Source: Variovorax paradoxus
GTDB lineage: Bacteria > Pseudomonadota > Gammaproteobacteria > Burkholderiales > Burkholderiaceae_C
Assembly: GCF_030815855.1 (NCBI RefSeq)
Contig: NZ_JAUSXG010000001.1
Coordinates: 4,588,001 to 4,652,000, forward strand
Direction of reading: 5' to 3'
Length of the DNA: 64,000 nt
This document shows, one piece after another, positions 26,611-36,338 of the stretch. The position numbers and the translations under genes are program-made. Positions within the stretch are counted from its first letter, which is position 1. Each line of letters starts with the position of its first letter. A model generated the notes under the pieces. It made no database searches. It saw nothing but the letters and a program-made list of their open reading frames with translations, and had not been told where the DNA came from.

Positions 26611-29225
26611 GGCGCGCTTTCGATGTTGTTCTTCTTGTGCTCTGGGGCCGCCAGCCACGCGGCAAGCCCGTCGCGGCGCATGCACTCGGCCAGCGCGAGC
26701 TGCAGTTGCGCGCCTTCGTGCAGGTCTTGTTCGGTGGTTTCGTAGTGCATCTGGTAGAGCGCCTGGCCCTCTGTTTCGCCCATGCCATGCAGCGCGGCAA
26801 TACGGCCGGCCAGGTCGGACGTCTCTTGCGGCTTGAGGCGCGTGAAGGCCTGCCGCAGATCGGGCAGATGCGCCACGAAAGCCTCGGCGTCCCAGCCCTG
26901 GACCAGGCCGTCGAGGCCTTCGAGCAGCGCGGGCAGGCGCAGCAGCAGTTCAGGCGCCGCGGCCATCACCCCGCTGAGAAAACGTACCGCCTCGCGCGGC
27001 TCTGCGCCCGCGCCGAAGCGCTGGCGCACCACGGTGTCGAGCGCGTTCTCGTCCCAGTGCCCGTCAAGGTACAGCAGGGCCGAAGCGGCGCCCGCCACGG
27101 CGGGTGCGGCCGATGCACCGGTCGCGAATCGTTCGAGTTGCGCACGCAGCAGATCGAGGTCGATGGCGCCGTCGCCGGCTTCCCCCAGTTCGGCTTGCAG
27201 CGAGGCCAGCAGGCGCCCAAGTTCGCGCAGTGAAAGCAGTTGCTTCACCGCGCCTGCCTCGCCCTCTTCGGGGCACCCGCCCACATCGGGCAGCAGGAAC
27301 AGCGCCGCGGGCCACACCCGCTCCAGCAGGCTGCGCAGCTGTGGATCCTGCTGCACGCCCAGCGGCTCCCGCGCACGCCAGAGCGTGACGAGCCGGTGCC
27401 CGCACTCGACCACCGAGCCGAGCGAGGCATCTTCGTCGAGGTGCGTGGACAGCATCGAGAGCAGCTGGGGAAGGCGCGACTGCAGCCCGACCAGGCAGGC
27501 GCGCAGCAACAGCGCCACGGCCGCGCTCGCGCTGCGTCCCCGGCCCTGGTCGGACAGCGCGGCTTCTTCCTTCCGCAGCTTGGCCATGCAGACGGCCTCC
27601 ACGCTTGCGCCATCGGCCGCCAGTTCAATCAGTCGCGCCTCCACCAGCGGCGACCAGGCGGCGCGCCATTCTTCGAACAGCAAATGCAAACGGCTGTTGC
27701 CGAGAAAATCCGGGCCCGCGAGCCAGGTGCCGAGCCCCGTGTCGAGGTACGCCATGGCATGGAAGAAGCGGCTGCGCTCGCGGTGCGAAGGCTTGCGATA
27801 AAGATCCAGCCGCGCTATGCGCGCGGTGCTGTCGTCCAGCCGCACGCCGGCCAGGCGGGCGAGCCTGCGCGCGTCCTCGATCAGCGGCGGCGAGCCTGCC
27901 GAAGGCGGCACGTCGCCGATGCGCGTGCCGCTCAGAAAGGCGCGCAGGTCGGCGGTAAAGCCGCGCGTGCCTTCGTCGATGGCGCCCTTGATGAAGCAGG
28001 AGCGGATCGCATCGAGCAGGTCCTGCCGGCCGGGACCGGCATTGCCGCGCAGCGCCGCAAGCCGCATGGCCTGCGCGGCGGCGGCCTGCACGAGCGCGGT
28101 GGACACCGCATCGGCATGGTCCTGCGCGCGGGTCTGGCGCGCAAAGCGGGTCAGGCTGTCGAGCGCCACTGCGGTGAAGGGGTCGGCATCGCCGGCCTCG
28201 AGGCGCTCCCACACCTGCTGGTAGTAGCCGGGGGATGGCATGCCCGAGGCATAGCCGTTGAGCGCGTCGAGCCGCTCGAAGCTGTAGCGGATCAACCATG
28301 CGTTGTCTGGAGCGTCCTTGCCGGCGGGCGCCTTCGAGGGCTTGGCCTTCTGCCACTGGTTGACCAGTTCGAGCGTGTGGAAGCCGCCGGTGACGACCAC
28401 GATCGGCCCCTCGACCTCGTTGCGCCAGCGCCGGATGTGTGCCGCCATGTGGCGCTCCCGCGGCAGGCTCAGCTCGGCCTCGAGCACCTCGGGCTCGTAG
28501 TCGAGCCGCGCCATCGCGCACCAGCTGAACACGTCCGAGAAGAAGGCGCGCCAGTGGCCGAGAGCGGCCGACGTGCGCAGTTCGAACAGCCGGTCCCACA
28601 GCTCCTGGTGATCGACGCAGCCGAGCTGGGCGGCCATGGCGTTCAGGTAGCGGCTGTGCGCGAAATGGCGCTCTTCCATCAGGCTGCGCGCTGCGTCGCG
28701 TGCATCGCCTTCGTCGCCCTCACCCTGGTCGCCTTCCTCGCCTTCGTCGCGATGCCAGGCCTTGTCGCTCCAGGGAAGATCGATCAGCCCCAGGCGCGCG
28801 CCGAGCGCCGCGCCTTCGCGCACCGCAATCCACTCAGGGCTGTAGTCGCAGAACGGAAAGAACGACGTGCGCGATTCCGTGCGCGTCTTCTCCTCCGAGT
28901 CGGGGTCGTCGACCGGAACCTGCCGGGTGCTCTGGCACAGCCATGCAACGGGAGCGGTGGTTTGCGCATGCTGCAGCAGCGGCAGCAGCGCGTTCAGGTC
29001 GTCCGGTCCTTCGACCAGCACGGCCGCCGGTTTGATCTCGCGCAGCAGCGCCCTCAAGGCGAATGCGCAGGCCGGGCTGTGGTGCCTCACGGGCACGAAG
29101 AACACGCCCTCGCCATCCTCGCCGAACAGCCGGCCGCGCGCGGCCTCCAGCGCCGCAGGCAGAACGCTGCCGGCTTCCGCAGCTACTGCCACAGCGCGCG
29201 CGCCGCGTCGTGAAAGGTCTTCCAC
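26607..29225 (-). CDS. yehM: DUF5682 family protein (YehM-like), yeh-type MoxR/vWA system
   Basis: 872 residues, cytosolic. Recognisable blocks are FFVPVRHHSPACAFALRALL near the N-terminus, a following AAVLVEGPDDL, and TGGFHTLELVNQWQKAKPSK. The rest is helical with leucine-rich segments. GTG at 29225 overlaps the AAA+ gene by 43 bases; another GTG at 29192 would shorten the overlap. E. coli YehM is its counterpart as I recall; no biochemical role is known. It lies last before a decayed zinc-ribbon ORF. An acidic tract DEGEEGDQGEGDEGDA interrupts the N-terminal third. Confidence 0.8.
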   Translation of the reverse strand: MEDLSRRGARAVAVAAEAGSVLPAALEAARGRLFGEDGEGVFFVPVRHHSPACAFALRALLREIKPAAVLVEGPDDLNALLPLLQHAQTTAPVAWLCQSTRQVPVDDPDSEEKTRTESRTSFFPFCDYSPEWIAVREGAALGARLGLIDLPWSDKAWHRDEGEEGDQGEGDEGDARDAARSLMEERHFAHSRYLNAMAAQLGCVDHQELWDRLFELRTSAALGHWRAFFSDVFSWCAMARLDYEPEVLEAELSLPRERHMAAHIRRWRNEVEGPIVVVTGGFHTLELVNQWQKAKPSKAPAGKDAPDNAWLIRYSFERLDALNGYASGMPSPGYYQQVWERLEAGDADPFTAVALDSLTRFARQTRAQDHADAVSTALVQAAAAQAMRLAALRGNAGPGRQDLLDAIRSCFIKGAIDEGTRGFTADLRAFLSGTRIGDVPPSAGSPPLIEDARRLARLAGVRLDDSTARIARLDLYRKPSHRERSRFFHAMAYLDTGLGTWLAGPDFLGNSRLHLLFEEWRAAWSPLVEARLIELAADGASVEAVCMAKLRKEEAALSDQGRGRSASAAVALLLRACLVGLQSRLPQLLSMLSTHLDEDASLGSVVECGHRLVTLWRAREPLGVQQDPQLRSLLERVWPAALFLLPDVGGCPEEGEAGAVKQLLSLRELGRLLASLQAELGEAGDGAIDLDLLRAQLERFATGASAAPAVAGAASALLYLDGHWDENALDTVVRQRFGAGAEPREAVRFLSGVMAAAPELLLRLPALLEGLDGLVQGWDAEAFVAHLPDLRQAFTRLKPQETSDLAGRIAALHGMGETEGQALYQMHYETTEQDLHEGAQLQLALAECMRRDGLAAWLAAPEHKKNNIESAP

Positions 29226-30304
29226 TGCGCGTCGCGCTTGCCGCGTTCGCGCACCACCGTGTCGAAGTAATGGCGCACGCGCTTCACATCGTCGGTGCTG
29301 TCCTTCAGAACCACGCCTTGCAGCTGGCCCGCGATCTCGCGCACGGTGAGCTGGCCGCCGTTGAAATGGCGCGCCTGCAGGGCCGCCGCATAAGCCACGT
29401 TCACGGCCTCGGCGGTGGACATCACGGCATCGAGGCCCTTGATGGCGGTGCCGTCCTGCGTCTGGCCCGCGCGCAGCTCCTGGAAGGTGGTGACCAGCAG
29501 CGCCACCACGTCGCGCGGCACATCGACCGGCGATTCACCGCCGCTGTCGAGCTCGCGCTTCAGCTGCGCCATCACCAGTTCGACCTCGAACGAATGGTCA
29601 CGGATAGGCTTGACCGTTTCGAAGTTGAAGCGGCGCTTGAGCGCGGACGACATCTCGTGCACGCCGCGGTCGCGCAGGTTGGCCGTGGCAATGATGTTGA
29701 AGCCGCGCTGTGCATAGAGCCGGGCATCGTCGCCCAGCTCCGGAATCATGAGCTGCTTGTCGCTCATGAGCGAAATCAGCACGTCCTGGATCTCGGGCGG
29801 GCAGCGCGTGATTTCCTCGAAGCGCACCAGCTTTCCCGCACGCATGGCCTGGTAGAGCGGAGAAGGCACCAGCGCGCGCTGGCTCGGCCCTTCGGCCAGC
29901 AGCAGCGCGTAGTTCCAGCTGTACTTGATGTGGTCTTCGGTGGTGCCGGCCGTGCCCTGCACCGTAAGCCCCGAATCACCGCTGATGGCAGCCGCGAGCA
30001 GCTCCGAAAGCAGCGACTTCGCAGTGCCCGGCTCGCCCACGAGCATCAGGCCCTGGTGGCCCATGAGCGTCACGATGGCGCGGTCGACCAGCGGATCGTC
30101 ACCGTAGAACTTGCGGCTCACCTGCAGCTTCTCGTCGCCGAGGATGAAGCGCCGCACCGCGCGCGGCGAGAGCTTCCATCCGGTGGGCCGCGCATCGGTG
30201 TCGGCCGCATGCAGCCGCGCGAGCTCGTCCGCATAGCGCGCCTCGGGGGCAAGGCGCACGGCCTGGGTCGCGGGAGAAGAAGACGGTGATGTGCCGGTGC
30301 TCAT
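29183..30304 (-). CDS. yehL: MoxR-family AAA+ ATPase (YehL-like)
   Basis: 373 residues. Walker A is GEPGTAKS at residues 90-97, Walker B is LVRFEEI, sensor 1 is IIATANLRDRG, followed by the arginine-finger region SSALKRRFNFE. MoxR ATPases work with vWA-domain partners as chaperones that remodel or load metal into complexes. The vWA protein is encoded upstream in the same operon. The ATG at 30304 follows 43 bases after the DUF4132 stop. Confidence 0.87.
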   Translation of the reverse strand: MSTGTSPSSSPATQAVRLAPEARYADELARLHAADTDARPTGWKLSPRAVRRFILGDEKLQVSRKFYGDDPLVDRAIVTLMGHQGLMLVGEPGTAKSLLSELLAAAISGDSGLTVQGTAGTTEDHIKYSWNYALLLAEGPSQRALVPSPLYQAMRAGKLVRFEEITRCPPEIQDVLISLMSDKQLMIPELGDDARLYAQRGFNIIATANLRDRGVHEMSSALKRRFNFETVKPIRDHSFEVELVMAQLKRELDSGGESPVDVPRDVVALLVTTFQELRAGQTQDGTAIKGLDAVMSTAEAVNVAYAAALQARHFNGGQLTVREIAGQLQGVVLKDSTDDVKRVRHYFDTVVRERGKRDAQWKTFHDAARALWQ

Positions 30305-30347
30305 GATGATGTTGCTGCTGGTTTTTCTGTGTGTAGGCGCGGCGGGC

Positions 30348-33300
30348 TTACCACGGCATCTTCTTTTCCCAGCCCGCGTCGAACCCGGCGCAGGCCTGGG
30401 CAATGGCCAGGTAGTCGGCATAGGCCTCTGCCAGGAGCACTGGCGGCACGCTCGACAGCGGCAGCGCCCGGTCGCTGTAGCCGCGGGTCTTCATGTCCTC
30501 GAAGCCCAGCGTCTTGAGCGCCGCGGGCACGTTCTCTTCCGGCAAGGTGTTGCCCGAGAACTCGATGGCCACGCGCACGCCGGCCGACGAAAACTCCTTG
30601 GTGTACTGATAGAAGAAGCCGCCGTCCTCGGCTTGCGCGCGCTGGTAGCCGAGCTTGGCAAAGCTGCCGCGCAGCGTGAAGGTGTCGCTGACCCAGCCCA
30701 GCCGGTCGTTGATTTCGCTCACCGGCTGGCCCTTGTCGTCGGTAAACGCAACCGCGGGCGGCTTGCGCGTCATCTGCGCGAAGAGGGGCGCCACCTTGTA
30801 GTCTTTGAAGTGCTCGTTCCACGCGGCGGCTGTGCCTTCGTCGACCAGCGAGGCGTGGCCCAGGCGCAGCTGGCTGTCGGCCGCAAGCTCGACCTCGTCG
30901 TCCTGCGTGTCGATCAGGCTGCCGTCCTCGGTGGGGCGGAAGCTGCCGCGCACCGCGCCTTCCGCGTCCAGTTCGAGCCACACGAGCCGCTGTATCAGCC
31001 GCCCGGCAATCGGGTGCCGGTGCAGGTATTCGCGCCACTCGGCCTGCGGCCAGACACGGCCGGTGCACATGGCTTCGAACAGGCGCGCGGTCTGCAGGTC
31101 GATGACCTGTTTGAGTTCTTTCTTGCTGGTCGAGAACTGGGCCTTCGCGTCCTTGATGAGCGCCGGGTCGTCGTTCTGGCGCGGCTCGGGCAGGGTCTTG
31201 ACGATCTTGCCCTCGGGATTGCGCAGCTCGGGCTTCATCGCGGCGTCGAGCACCACGGTGAAGATGCGGTCGCCATAGGCAAGTTCGAGCTTGCCGGTAT
31301 CGTCCAGGCCCGCGGTGGGAATGGTGCGGTCGGCGAGCTGGTCCTGCGTCCAGCCGTTGCGGTCGGCAATCTGCTGCACCAGGGCGCGCGCCTTCTCCTG
31401 GACCGAGGCGGTGCGGTAGCGGCGCGAAATGCCCAGCAGCAGCTGGATCACGACCGGGTCGTTGCCCGGTGCCACACCTTCGAGCATGGCTTCGATCTGC
31501 GAGCGGCGCTGGTAATGGTCGCGCATGTACTGCTGCAGCAGCGTGACGACCTCGTGCCCCGGCGTGTGGGCCGTCAGGGCCAGAATGCCTTTTTCGCCGA
31601 TCGCGCTGCCGAGGTATTCGCTCATCTTCTCGCGCTTGCACTCCTCGAAGACCTGCTCCTGCGTCTTCTGGAAGTCGGCTTCGTAGTACTGCTTGTGCTC
31701 GGCCTTCGCGTTCTGGTAGCGCTGCTGGTTGCCCTGGTAGCGCTGCGGTGCATGGGCGTTGGCATGCGCAATGCCTTCGTCGAGCGTGGGGTGGCGCGTG
31801 TCCTGCGCGATGAACTGGCGCAGCACCAGGCTGCCGACGGCCTGGCGGCTGGCTGCGTCGAGCAGGCCGAGGTAGCGCGTGAGCAGCGCGTTGCCGCCCG
31901 GCTCCTTGAGCTTGCAGGCGAGCACCACCCACCAGCGCACGATCTCGGGTTCTACCGGGCTGCCGTCCAGCCATTTGCAGGCGGGCAGCGCGTCGAGAGA
32001 GAACCACGCAAGGCCCGCCGGGGGCCTGGCCTTCAGGCCCTTCTTTGCTTCTGCCAGAAGGATGGCCGGCGCAAGGCGCGCGGAAATGTCGTCGCCCAGC
32101 GCCTCGAGCGCGGTGAGATAGGCCGCGCGCACGGTCTCGCGGGTTTCCTTCTCGAGCGCCTTGGTAATGGCGGGCACGGCATCGGCGTACTTGAGCTCGG
32201 CCAGCCAGTTGGCGGCCTCGATGCGCACCTCGCTCTTGGTGGAGCCGAGCGACTCGACCACGCGCCGGCCGATGTCGGGCAGCATCGACAGCGCCTTCTG
32301 AGCGGCTGCGCGATGCGTCTTGCCTTCGCCGAGCGCCAGCTCCATCACGCGCGGCAGCCAGCGCGCCTGCACGGTCGGGAAGACGGCCAGGGTGCGCAGC
32401 GTGGCGTTCAGGTCGAGCTGGGTCTGGCGGCCTTCGCGCTTTGGCGGCGCAATGAGGCCCAGGCCTTCGTCGATGTACTCGGGGTGCTCCGCGAAGAAGG
32501 GCCACACGCGGTCGGCCGGCAACACCTCGACCGCTGTGGCCCGGTTCCAATACTGGTAGAGCGCGGTGTGCGCCACATCGTCGATCGGCATGCCGGAGCG
32601 CTTGAGCAACTCGGCCAGCGCGCGCAGGTCGACCGATCCCACGGGCTGGCGGCCGAGCCACTTGTGAAAGCCGTCGTCGAACCAGAAGCTGGTCCAGTGG
32701 CGCGACACGGCCAGCCAGCGGATCAGGTGCGGCATGCCGAACCCGGGCATCGACTGCAGGCGATTGCCGAAACCCACCACTTGTTGCAGCTGGCCGTTCT
32801 TGACGCGGTTCCGGTCGTTCTTGCCGCCCTGCCCGTTGAGCACGCGCACGGCCACGCGCATGTCCTCGTCGGTGAGCTTCTTGTGGGCGGCGTAGTTGTC
32901 CTGGCGCCACTTGTACCTGTAGGTCTGCTTGGAGGCCTTGTTCTCCTCGATCTCGGCCTCGGCCGCAATGCGGTTCTTCTCGAGCAGCTCGATGCGGTTG
33001 GCAATCAGCAGTTGCACCGCGTCTTCGCCGAGCGGAATGTCCTCGAAGGGCTGCCAGGCCGGCGGCTCGGGCAATTCGAGCTCGCCCGCGTCGCCCGCGG
33101 CATCGAGCCGCGACAGGGCCGAGCGGATGGCCTGCTGCACGGCCTTGCTGGCCTCGGTGCCGGCCGCTGCGCCGAGCAGCGCACGCGCGGCGTCGCCCGG
33201 CAGGCGCGCAAGCAGTTCGGCGGCCTGCGTGCGCTGGGTGGTGTCGCCGTCTTTCAGCAGCTGCCCCAGAAGTTCGAGCCGCTGCGCCTCGGCAATGCCC

Positions 33301-34175
33301 TCGAGGTGGGGCGTCGCCTCGGTGCGCACCGTCTTGCTGCCGTCGATGGCCAGGCGCAGGAACAGCGGCGCAAAGTCGTTCAAGAGCGCCTTGTCCTTGC
33401 CGATGCGCCTGGCCAGCAGAACGCGGCCCGCGGCCGACAGCTTTGCGGGCAACGCCTCGGCGGCATCGCGCTGGCTGCGCATGCAGTCGGCCACGGCAGG
33501 AGCATCGACCAGGCCGTCGAGCCGGTCGTGGTACCAGCTGTCCAGGCCCTTGCGCTCGAAGACCTCTTGCAGGGCGATGTGCGGATCGAGCCCCTCGTGC
33601 GCGAGCAAGGCTGCAATGAGATGAACGTTCCACGCGGGCCGGTGCTTGGCAAGATCGCGCTCGGCAGCGTTGCTGGAGCTGCTCTTGTTGAAGCTCGCGA
33701 ACACCGCGTCGTTGACGAGGTACTGGAGCCAGTCGGGCACGGGGGCGCCGGGATGCTCGAGCGACTGTCCGCCGTCGGCTGCAGCAAGCAGCTTGCCCAG
33801 TCGCACCAGCACGTCGAGCGGAGGAGCACTGGCATCCACGCTGGCGTAGAAGCGGCCGCGCTGTTCGAGGCTCTGGTTGCCGATCTTCTCCATCGCCTTG
33901 TTCTGGTGGTTGCTGAAACCCCAACGCAGGCGGCCGGGGGCTCCGAGCAGTTGCCCTGGCTCGAAGGACCTGGCAGCCTGCAGGTCGAGCAGCACGGTTT
34001 CCTGCGTGCCGTCGACCAGGAACGCGGCGCCCTTCTGGGGCAGCTCCTTGCCTGCTTTTTCGAGCGGCTCGAAGGCTTGCTTCAACAACTGCGCCTGCTC
34101 GCGCGTCAAGCCGTTGGCCGCTGCGGTGCCGGCGCTGCCCGTGACGGCGCCCAAGATCTTGTCCAGAAATCCCAT
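30348..34175 (-). CDS. yehI: DUF4132 family protein (YehI/MolR-like), giant HEAT-like protein
   Basis: 1275 residues, cytosolic. Starts MGFLDKILGAVTGSAG, followed by long helical repeats resembling HEAT arms (AAQKALSMLPDIGRRVVESL, VPAITKALEKETRETVRAAY). The C-terminal part (LLQQYMRDHYQRRSQIEAML to the end LAIAQACAGFDAGWEKKMPW) matches DUF4132, found in E. coli YehI, once linked to molybdate regulation as MolR. A GAGGAG precedes the ATG. The repeats suggest a scaffold for the AAA+/vWA partners; this is inference. Confidence 0.82.
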   Translation of the reverse strand: MGFLDKILGAVTGSAGTAAANGLTREQAQLLKQAFEPLEKAGKELPQKGAAFLVDGTQETVLLDLQAARSFEPGQLLGAPGRLRWGFSNHQNKAMEKIGNQSLEQRGRFYASVDASAPPLDVLVRLGKLLAAADGGQSLEHPGAPVPDWLQYLVNDAVFASFNKSSSSNAAERDLAKHRPAWNVHLIAALLAHEGLDPHIALQEVFERKGLDSWYHDRLDGLVDAPAVADCMRSQRDAAEALPAKLSAAGRVLLARRIGKDKALLNDFAPLFLRLAIDGSKTVRTEATPHLEGIAEAQRLELLGQLLKDGDTTQRTQAAELLARLPGDAARALLGAAAGTEASKAVQQAIRSALSRLDAAGDAGELELPEPPAWQPFEDIPLGEDAVQLLIANRIELLEKNRIAAEAEIEENKASKQTYRYKWRQDNYAAHKKLTDEDMRVAVRVLNGQGGKNDRNRVKNGQLQQVVGFGNRLQSMPGFGMPHLIRWLAVSRHWTSFWFDDGFHKWLGRQPVGSVDLRALAELLKRSGMPIDDVAHTALYQYWNRATAVEVLPADRVWPFFAEHPEYIDEGLGLIAPPKREGRQTQLDLNATLRTLAVFPTVQARWLPRVMELALGEGKTHRAAAQKALSMLPDIGRRVVESLGSTKSEVRIEAANWLAELKYADAVPAITKALEKETRETVRAAYLTALEALGDDISARLAPAILLAEAKKGLKARPPAGLAWFSLDALPACKWLDGSPVEPEIVRWWVVLACKLKEPGGNALLTRYLGLLDAASRQAVGSLVLRQFIAQDTRHPTLDEGIAHANAHAPQRYQGNQQRYQNAKAEHKQYYEADFQKTQEQVFEECKREKMSEYLGSAIGEKGILALTAHTPGHEVVTLLQQYMRDHYQRRSQIEAMLEGVAPGNDPVVIQLLLGISRRYRTASVQEKARALVQQIADRNGWTQDQLADRTIPTAGLDDTGKLELAYGDRIFTVVLDAAMKPELRNPEGKIVKTLPEPRQNDDPALIKDAKAQFSTSKKELKQVIDLQTARLFEAMCTGRVWPQAEWREYLHRHPIAGRLIQRLVWLELDAEGAVRGSFRPTEDGSLIDTQDDEVELAADSQLRLGHASLVDEGTAAAWNEHFKDYKVAPLFAQMTRKPPAVAFTDDKGQPVSEINDRLGWVSDTFTLRGSFAKLGYQRAQAEDGGFFYQYTKEFSSAGVRVAIEFSGNTLPEENVPAALKTLGFEDMKTRGYSDRALPLSSVPPVLLAEAYADYLAIAQACAGFDAGWEKKMPW

Positions 34176-34268
34176 GCGTTCTCCTCGTTCTCCTGCGCGC
34201 TCATTTTGGCAGGTGGGCGTTACGCTTTGGCCAATTCGCGGCCTGCAGAACAACCGCAACCAAAGGTT

Positions 34269-36338
34269 CTAAGCCGACTGCGCTTTCGTTTGCTCCGGCA
34301 AGCCGTCGAGCTCGCCAAGCAGCTGGCACAGAAAGCCCAGCTTCAGCAACGGTACCGCGGCCGGCGCAGCGAGGTGCGCACGCAGCGCACTCGACAGCAC
34401 CTCCAGGCCGACAGAGCCTGCGCGGTCGAGTGCATCGTGCAGGCGCTGCCGCTGCGCCGCGGTCAGTGCCATGCGCCCGGTGGCGGCCTGCGTCTCGGCC
34501 ACCTCGGTCACGGGCGCGAGCAGGCGCGCCGCCAGCGTGGGCGCACCCACGGGCGCCGCCTGCCGCTGCTGCTGCCGTGCCTCGAGCATGCGCAGGATGC
34601 GGTTCGCGAGCGACGTGGTGCGCGTGGCCTCGTCGGCAAAGTCGAGCGACACCGCTTGCAGCGCCTTCTTCGCATTGCTGCTCAGCACGGCGATGGGCAT
34701 GAGTTCGGTGCTCGCGGCGGAGCGCTCGATGCGCACCAGCACTGCATGCACCGGCGCGCGGCGCGCAGCAAGGCGGTCGAGGTTGCCGACGCGCTGCCGG
34801 TGCTCCGGGCCAACGGGAATGCCAAGCCGCAGCCATTGGCCCGCGTCGTCCTGCACCAGCCAGTCGAGGCGCTGCTGTGCTTCGTCGAGCACCGGCGGGC
34901 GCGTGTCCGAAGGCCGCAGCAGCACCGCATCGAAAGGCTCGGCCACAAGGCCGGTGGCGCCGCGCAGGCGCTCGCCGAGTTCGGACCAGTTGCCGCAGCC
35001 GATCGACTTCAGGCGCGGGTCGTCGGCCGCCCACGCAGGCAGGGGCTGGGCACGGGTGGCGCCGCCGAGCGCCAGCCGGCCGTCTTCGGCAAGGCGGGGT
35101 TGTTCGAGGCGCAGGGTGGCTTCGCACACGCTCTGCGCGGCGCCCGTGCCGGACCACAGCGCGCTGGCGGACCATGCGCCGCTGCGCGTGAAGGCGGTGT
35201 CGCTTCCGTCGGGCCGTGCGAGCGAGGCCTGCAGCACGCGCGCACCCGCCAGGTCCCAGAACGCCACGGTGAGCCCGCGCGCGCCGCCGCGCGTCTGCCA
35301 CCAGTGCGCACCGAGCGGCAGCAGGTCGAGGGCAGCCGATTCGTCGAAGTCGCGCTTGAGCCGGCCGCGCAGTGCCACGGCGAGTTCGCCCTCGGCCCGC
35401 GCGAGCGCAGCGCACAGCGCATGGGTGCGCGCCATGAGCGCAAAGGCGTCGCGCTCCTCGGCGCGGTGGTCGCGCCGCACCAGCAGGTCGACCGTGCCGC
35501 CAAGGTTGCGCAGCAAGGCGGCCAGGCGCGGCAAGCCCTCGCCGCGCGCGGACATGTTGAGTGCCAGGAGGCGCGCCGACGTCAACTCGCTCACGTGCGA
35601 GAGGCCGCCTGTCAGCAGCTCTTCCAGCATCGACTCCACCTGCAGCAGGAACGCGCGCTCTCGTTCGCCGAGGCGCGCGGTGTCTTCGACCGGCGCAGGC
35701 CGCGCGCTCTCGGGCCATGCGAAGGGCTGCGCGTGCGCGGTGCGCAGCGCGGCAATTGCGATCAGGTGCACTGCCTTGCGCTCAGCGGCAGGCACCTCGG
35801 ACACCATGCCCGCATAGCCCGCGCCCGCCACCCAGCGGCACGAGGCGCCGAGCTCGGGCAAGTCCATGACGAGCGCGCCGCCCTGCACCCGCCAGTCGAC
35901 GACGCTGCTGGCGGCGGCCGCTGCGCGGCGCACGGCAGCCACGCCCGCGGCCTTGAAAAGCGCCGCGGCATCGAGCGCGAGGATTTCCGCGAGCGGGTCG
36001 GCAGCGGGCGGTGCCTTTCTTTCTTCCTGCTCGCCTGAAGATGCGCCGGCGGCACTCGCCGACACGGCCGGCTCCAACGCGCGCAGCCACAGCGCCGCGC
36101 CGAGTATGTGCTTGCAGATGCCCGGCGCCGGGCAGTCGCAGCGCGCCTGCTGCGGGCCGCGCGCATCGAGCTGCACGCGCTGGCCATCGGCCGCCACCAC
36201 GCCGCCCTCCGCGCCCTGCTCCGCCCATGCGACCTTGCCCGCCTCCACGTCCTTTGCGGCGCGCCGAAGCAGGCCGGGGTTGGCGAGCGTGGCCAGGGTG
36301 TCGTCGTCGTAGGCGCGGTAGCCGTCGTACCAGGCCAT
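34269..36338 (-). CDS. yehQ: SWIM zinc-finger protein (YehQ-like)
   Basis: 689 residues. The SWIM finger CxCx5CxH is at C67, C69, C75 and H77 (ARCDCPAPGICKHILGAA), suited to zinc and to nucleic-acid or protein binding. The rest is helical, with no known catalytic motif. The ATG shares a base with the stop of the vWA gene (TGATG), so the two are coupled. E. coli YehQ is the likely counterpart. Role unknown; SWIM proteins beside MoxR-vWA pairs recur in many bacteria. Confidence 0.82.
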   Translation of the reverse strand: MAWYDGYRAYDDDTLATLANPGLLRRAAKDVEAGKVAWAEQGAEGGVVAADGQRVQLDARGPQQARCDCPAPGICKHILGAALWLRALEPAVSASAAGASSGEQEERKAPPAADPLAEILALDAAALFKAAGVAAVRRAAAAASSVVDWRVQGGALVMDLPELGASCRWVAGAGYAGMVSEVPAAERKAVHLIAIAALRTAHAQPFAWPESARPAPVEDTARLGERERAFLLQVESMLEELLTGGLSHVSELTSARLLALNMSARGEGLPRLAALLRNLGGTVDLLVRRDHRAEERDAFALMARTHALCAALARAEGELAVALRGRLKRDFDESAALDLLPLGAHWWQTRGGARGLTVAFWDLAGARVLQASLARPDGSDTAFTRSGAWSASALWSGTGAAQSVCEATLRLEQPRLAEDGRLALGGATRAQPLPAWAADDPRLKSIGCGNWSELGERLRGATGLVAEPFDAVLLRPSDTRPPVLDEAQQRLDWLVQDDAGQWLRLGIPVGPEHRQRVGNLDRLAARRAPVHAVLVRIERSAASTELMPIAVLSSNAKKALQAVSLDFADEATRTTSLANRILRMLEARQQQRQAAPVGAPTLAARLLAPVTEVAETQAATGRMALTAAQRQRLHDALDRAGSVGLEVLSSALRAHLAAPAAVPLLKLGFLCQLLGELDGLPEQTKAQSA

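Noticed and set aside
30291..36038. A 1915-codon plus-strand open reading frame
   Set aside because: It is antisense to the yeh-like operon and results from GC-rich third positions; its translation has no domains and is rich in His, Arg and Gly.
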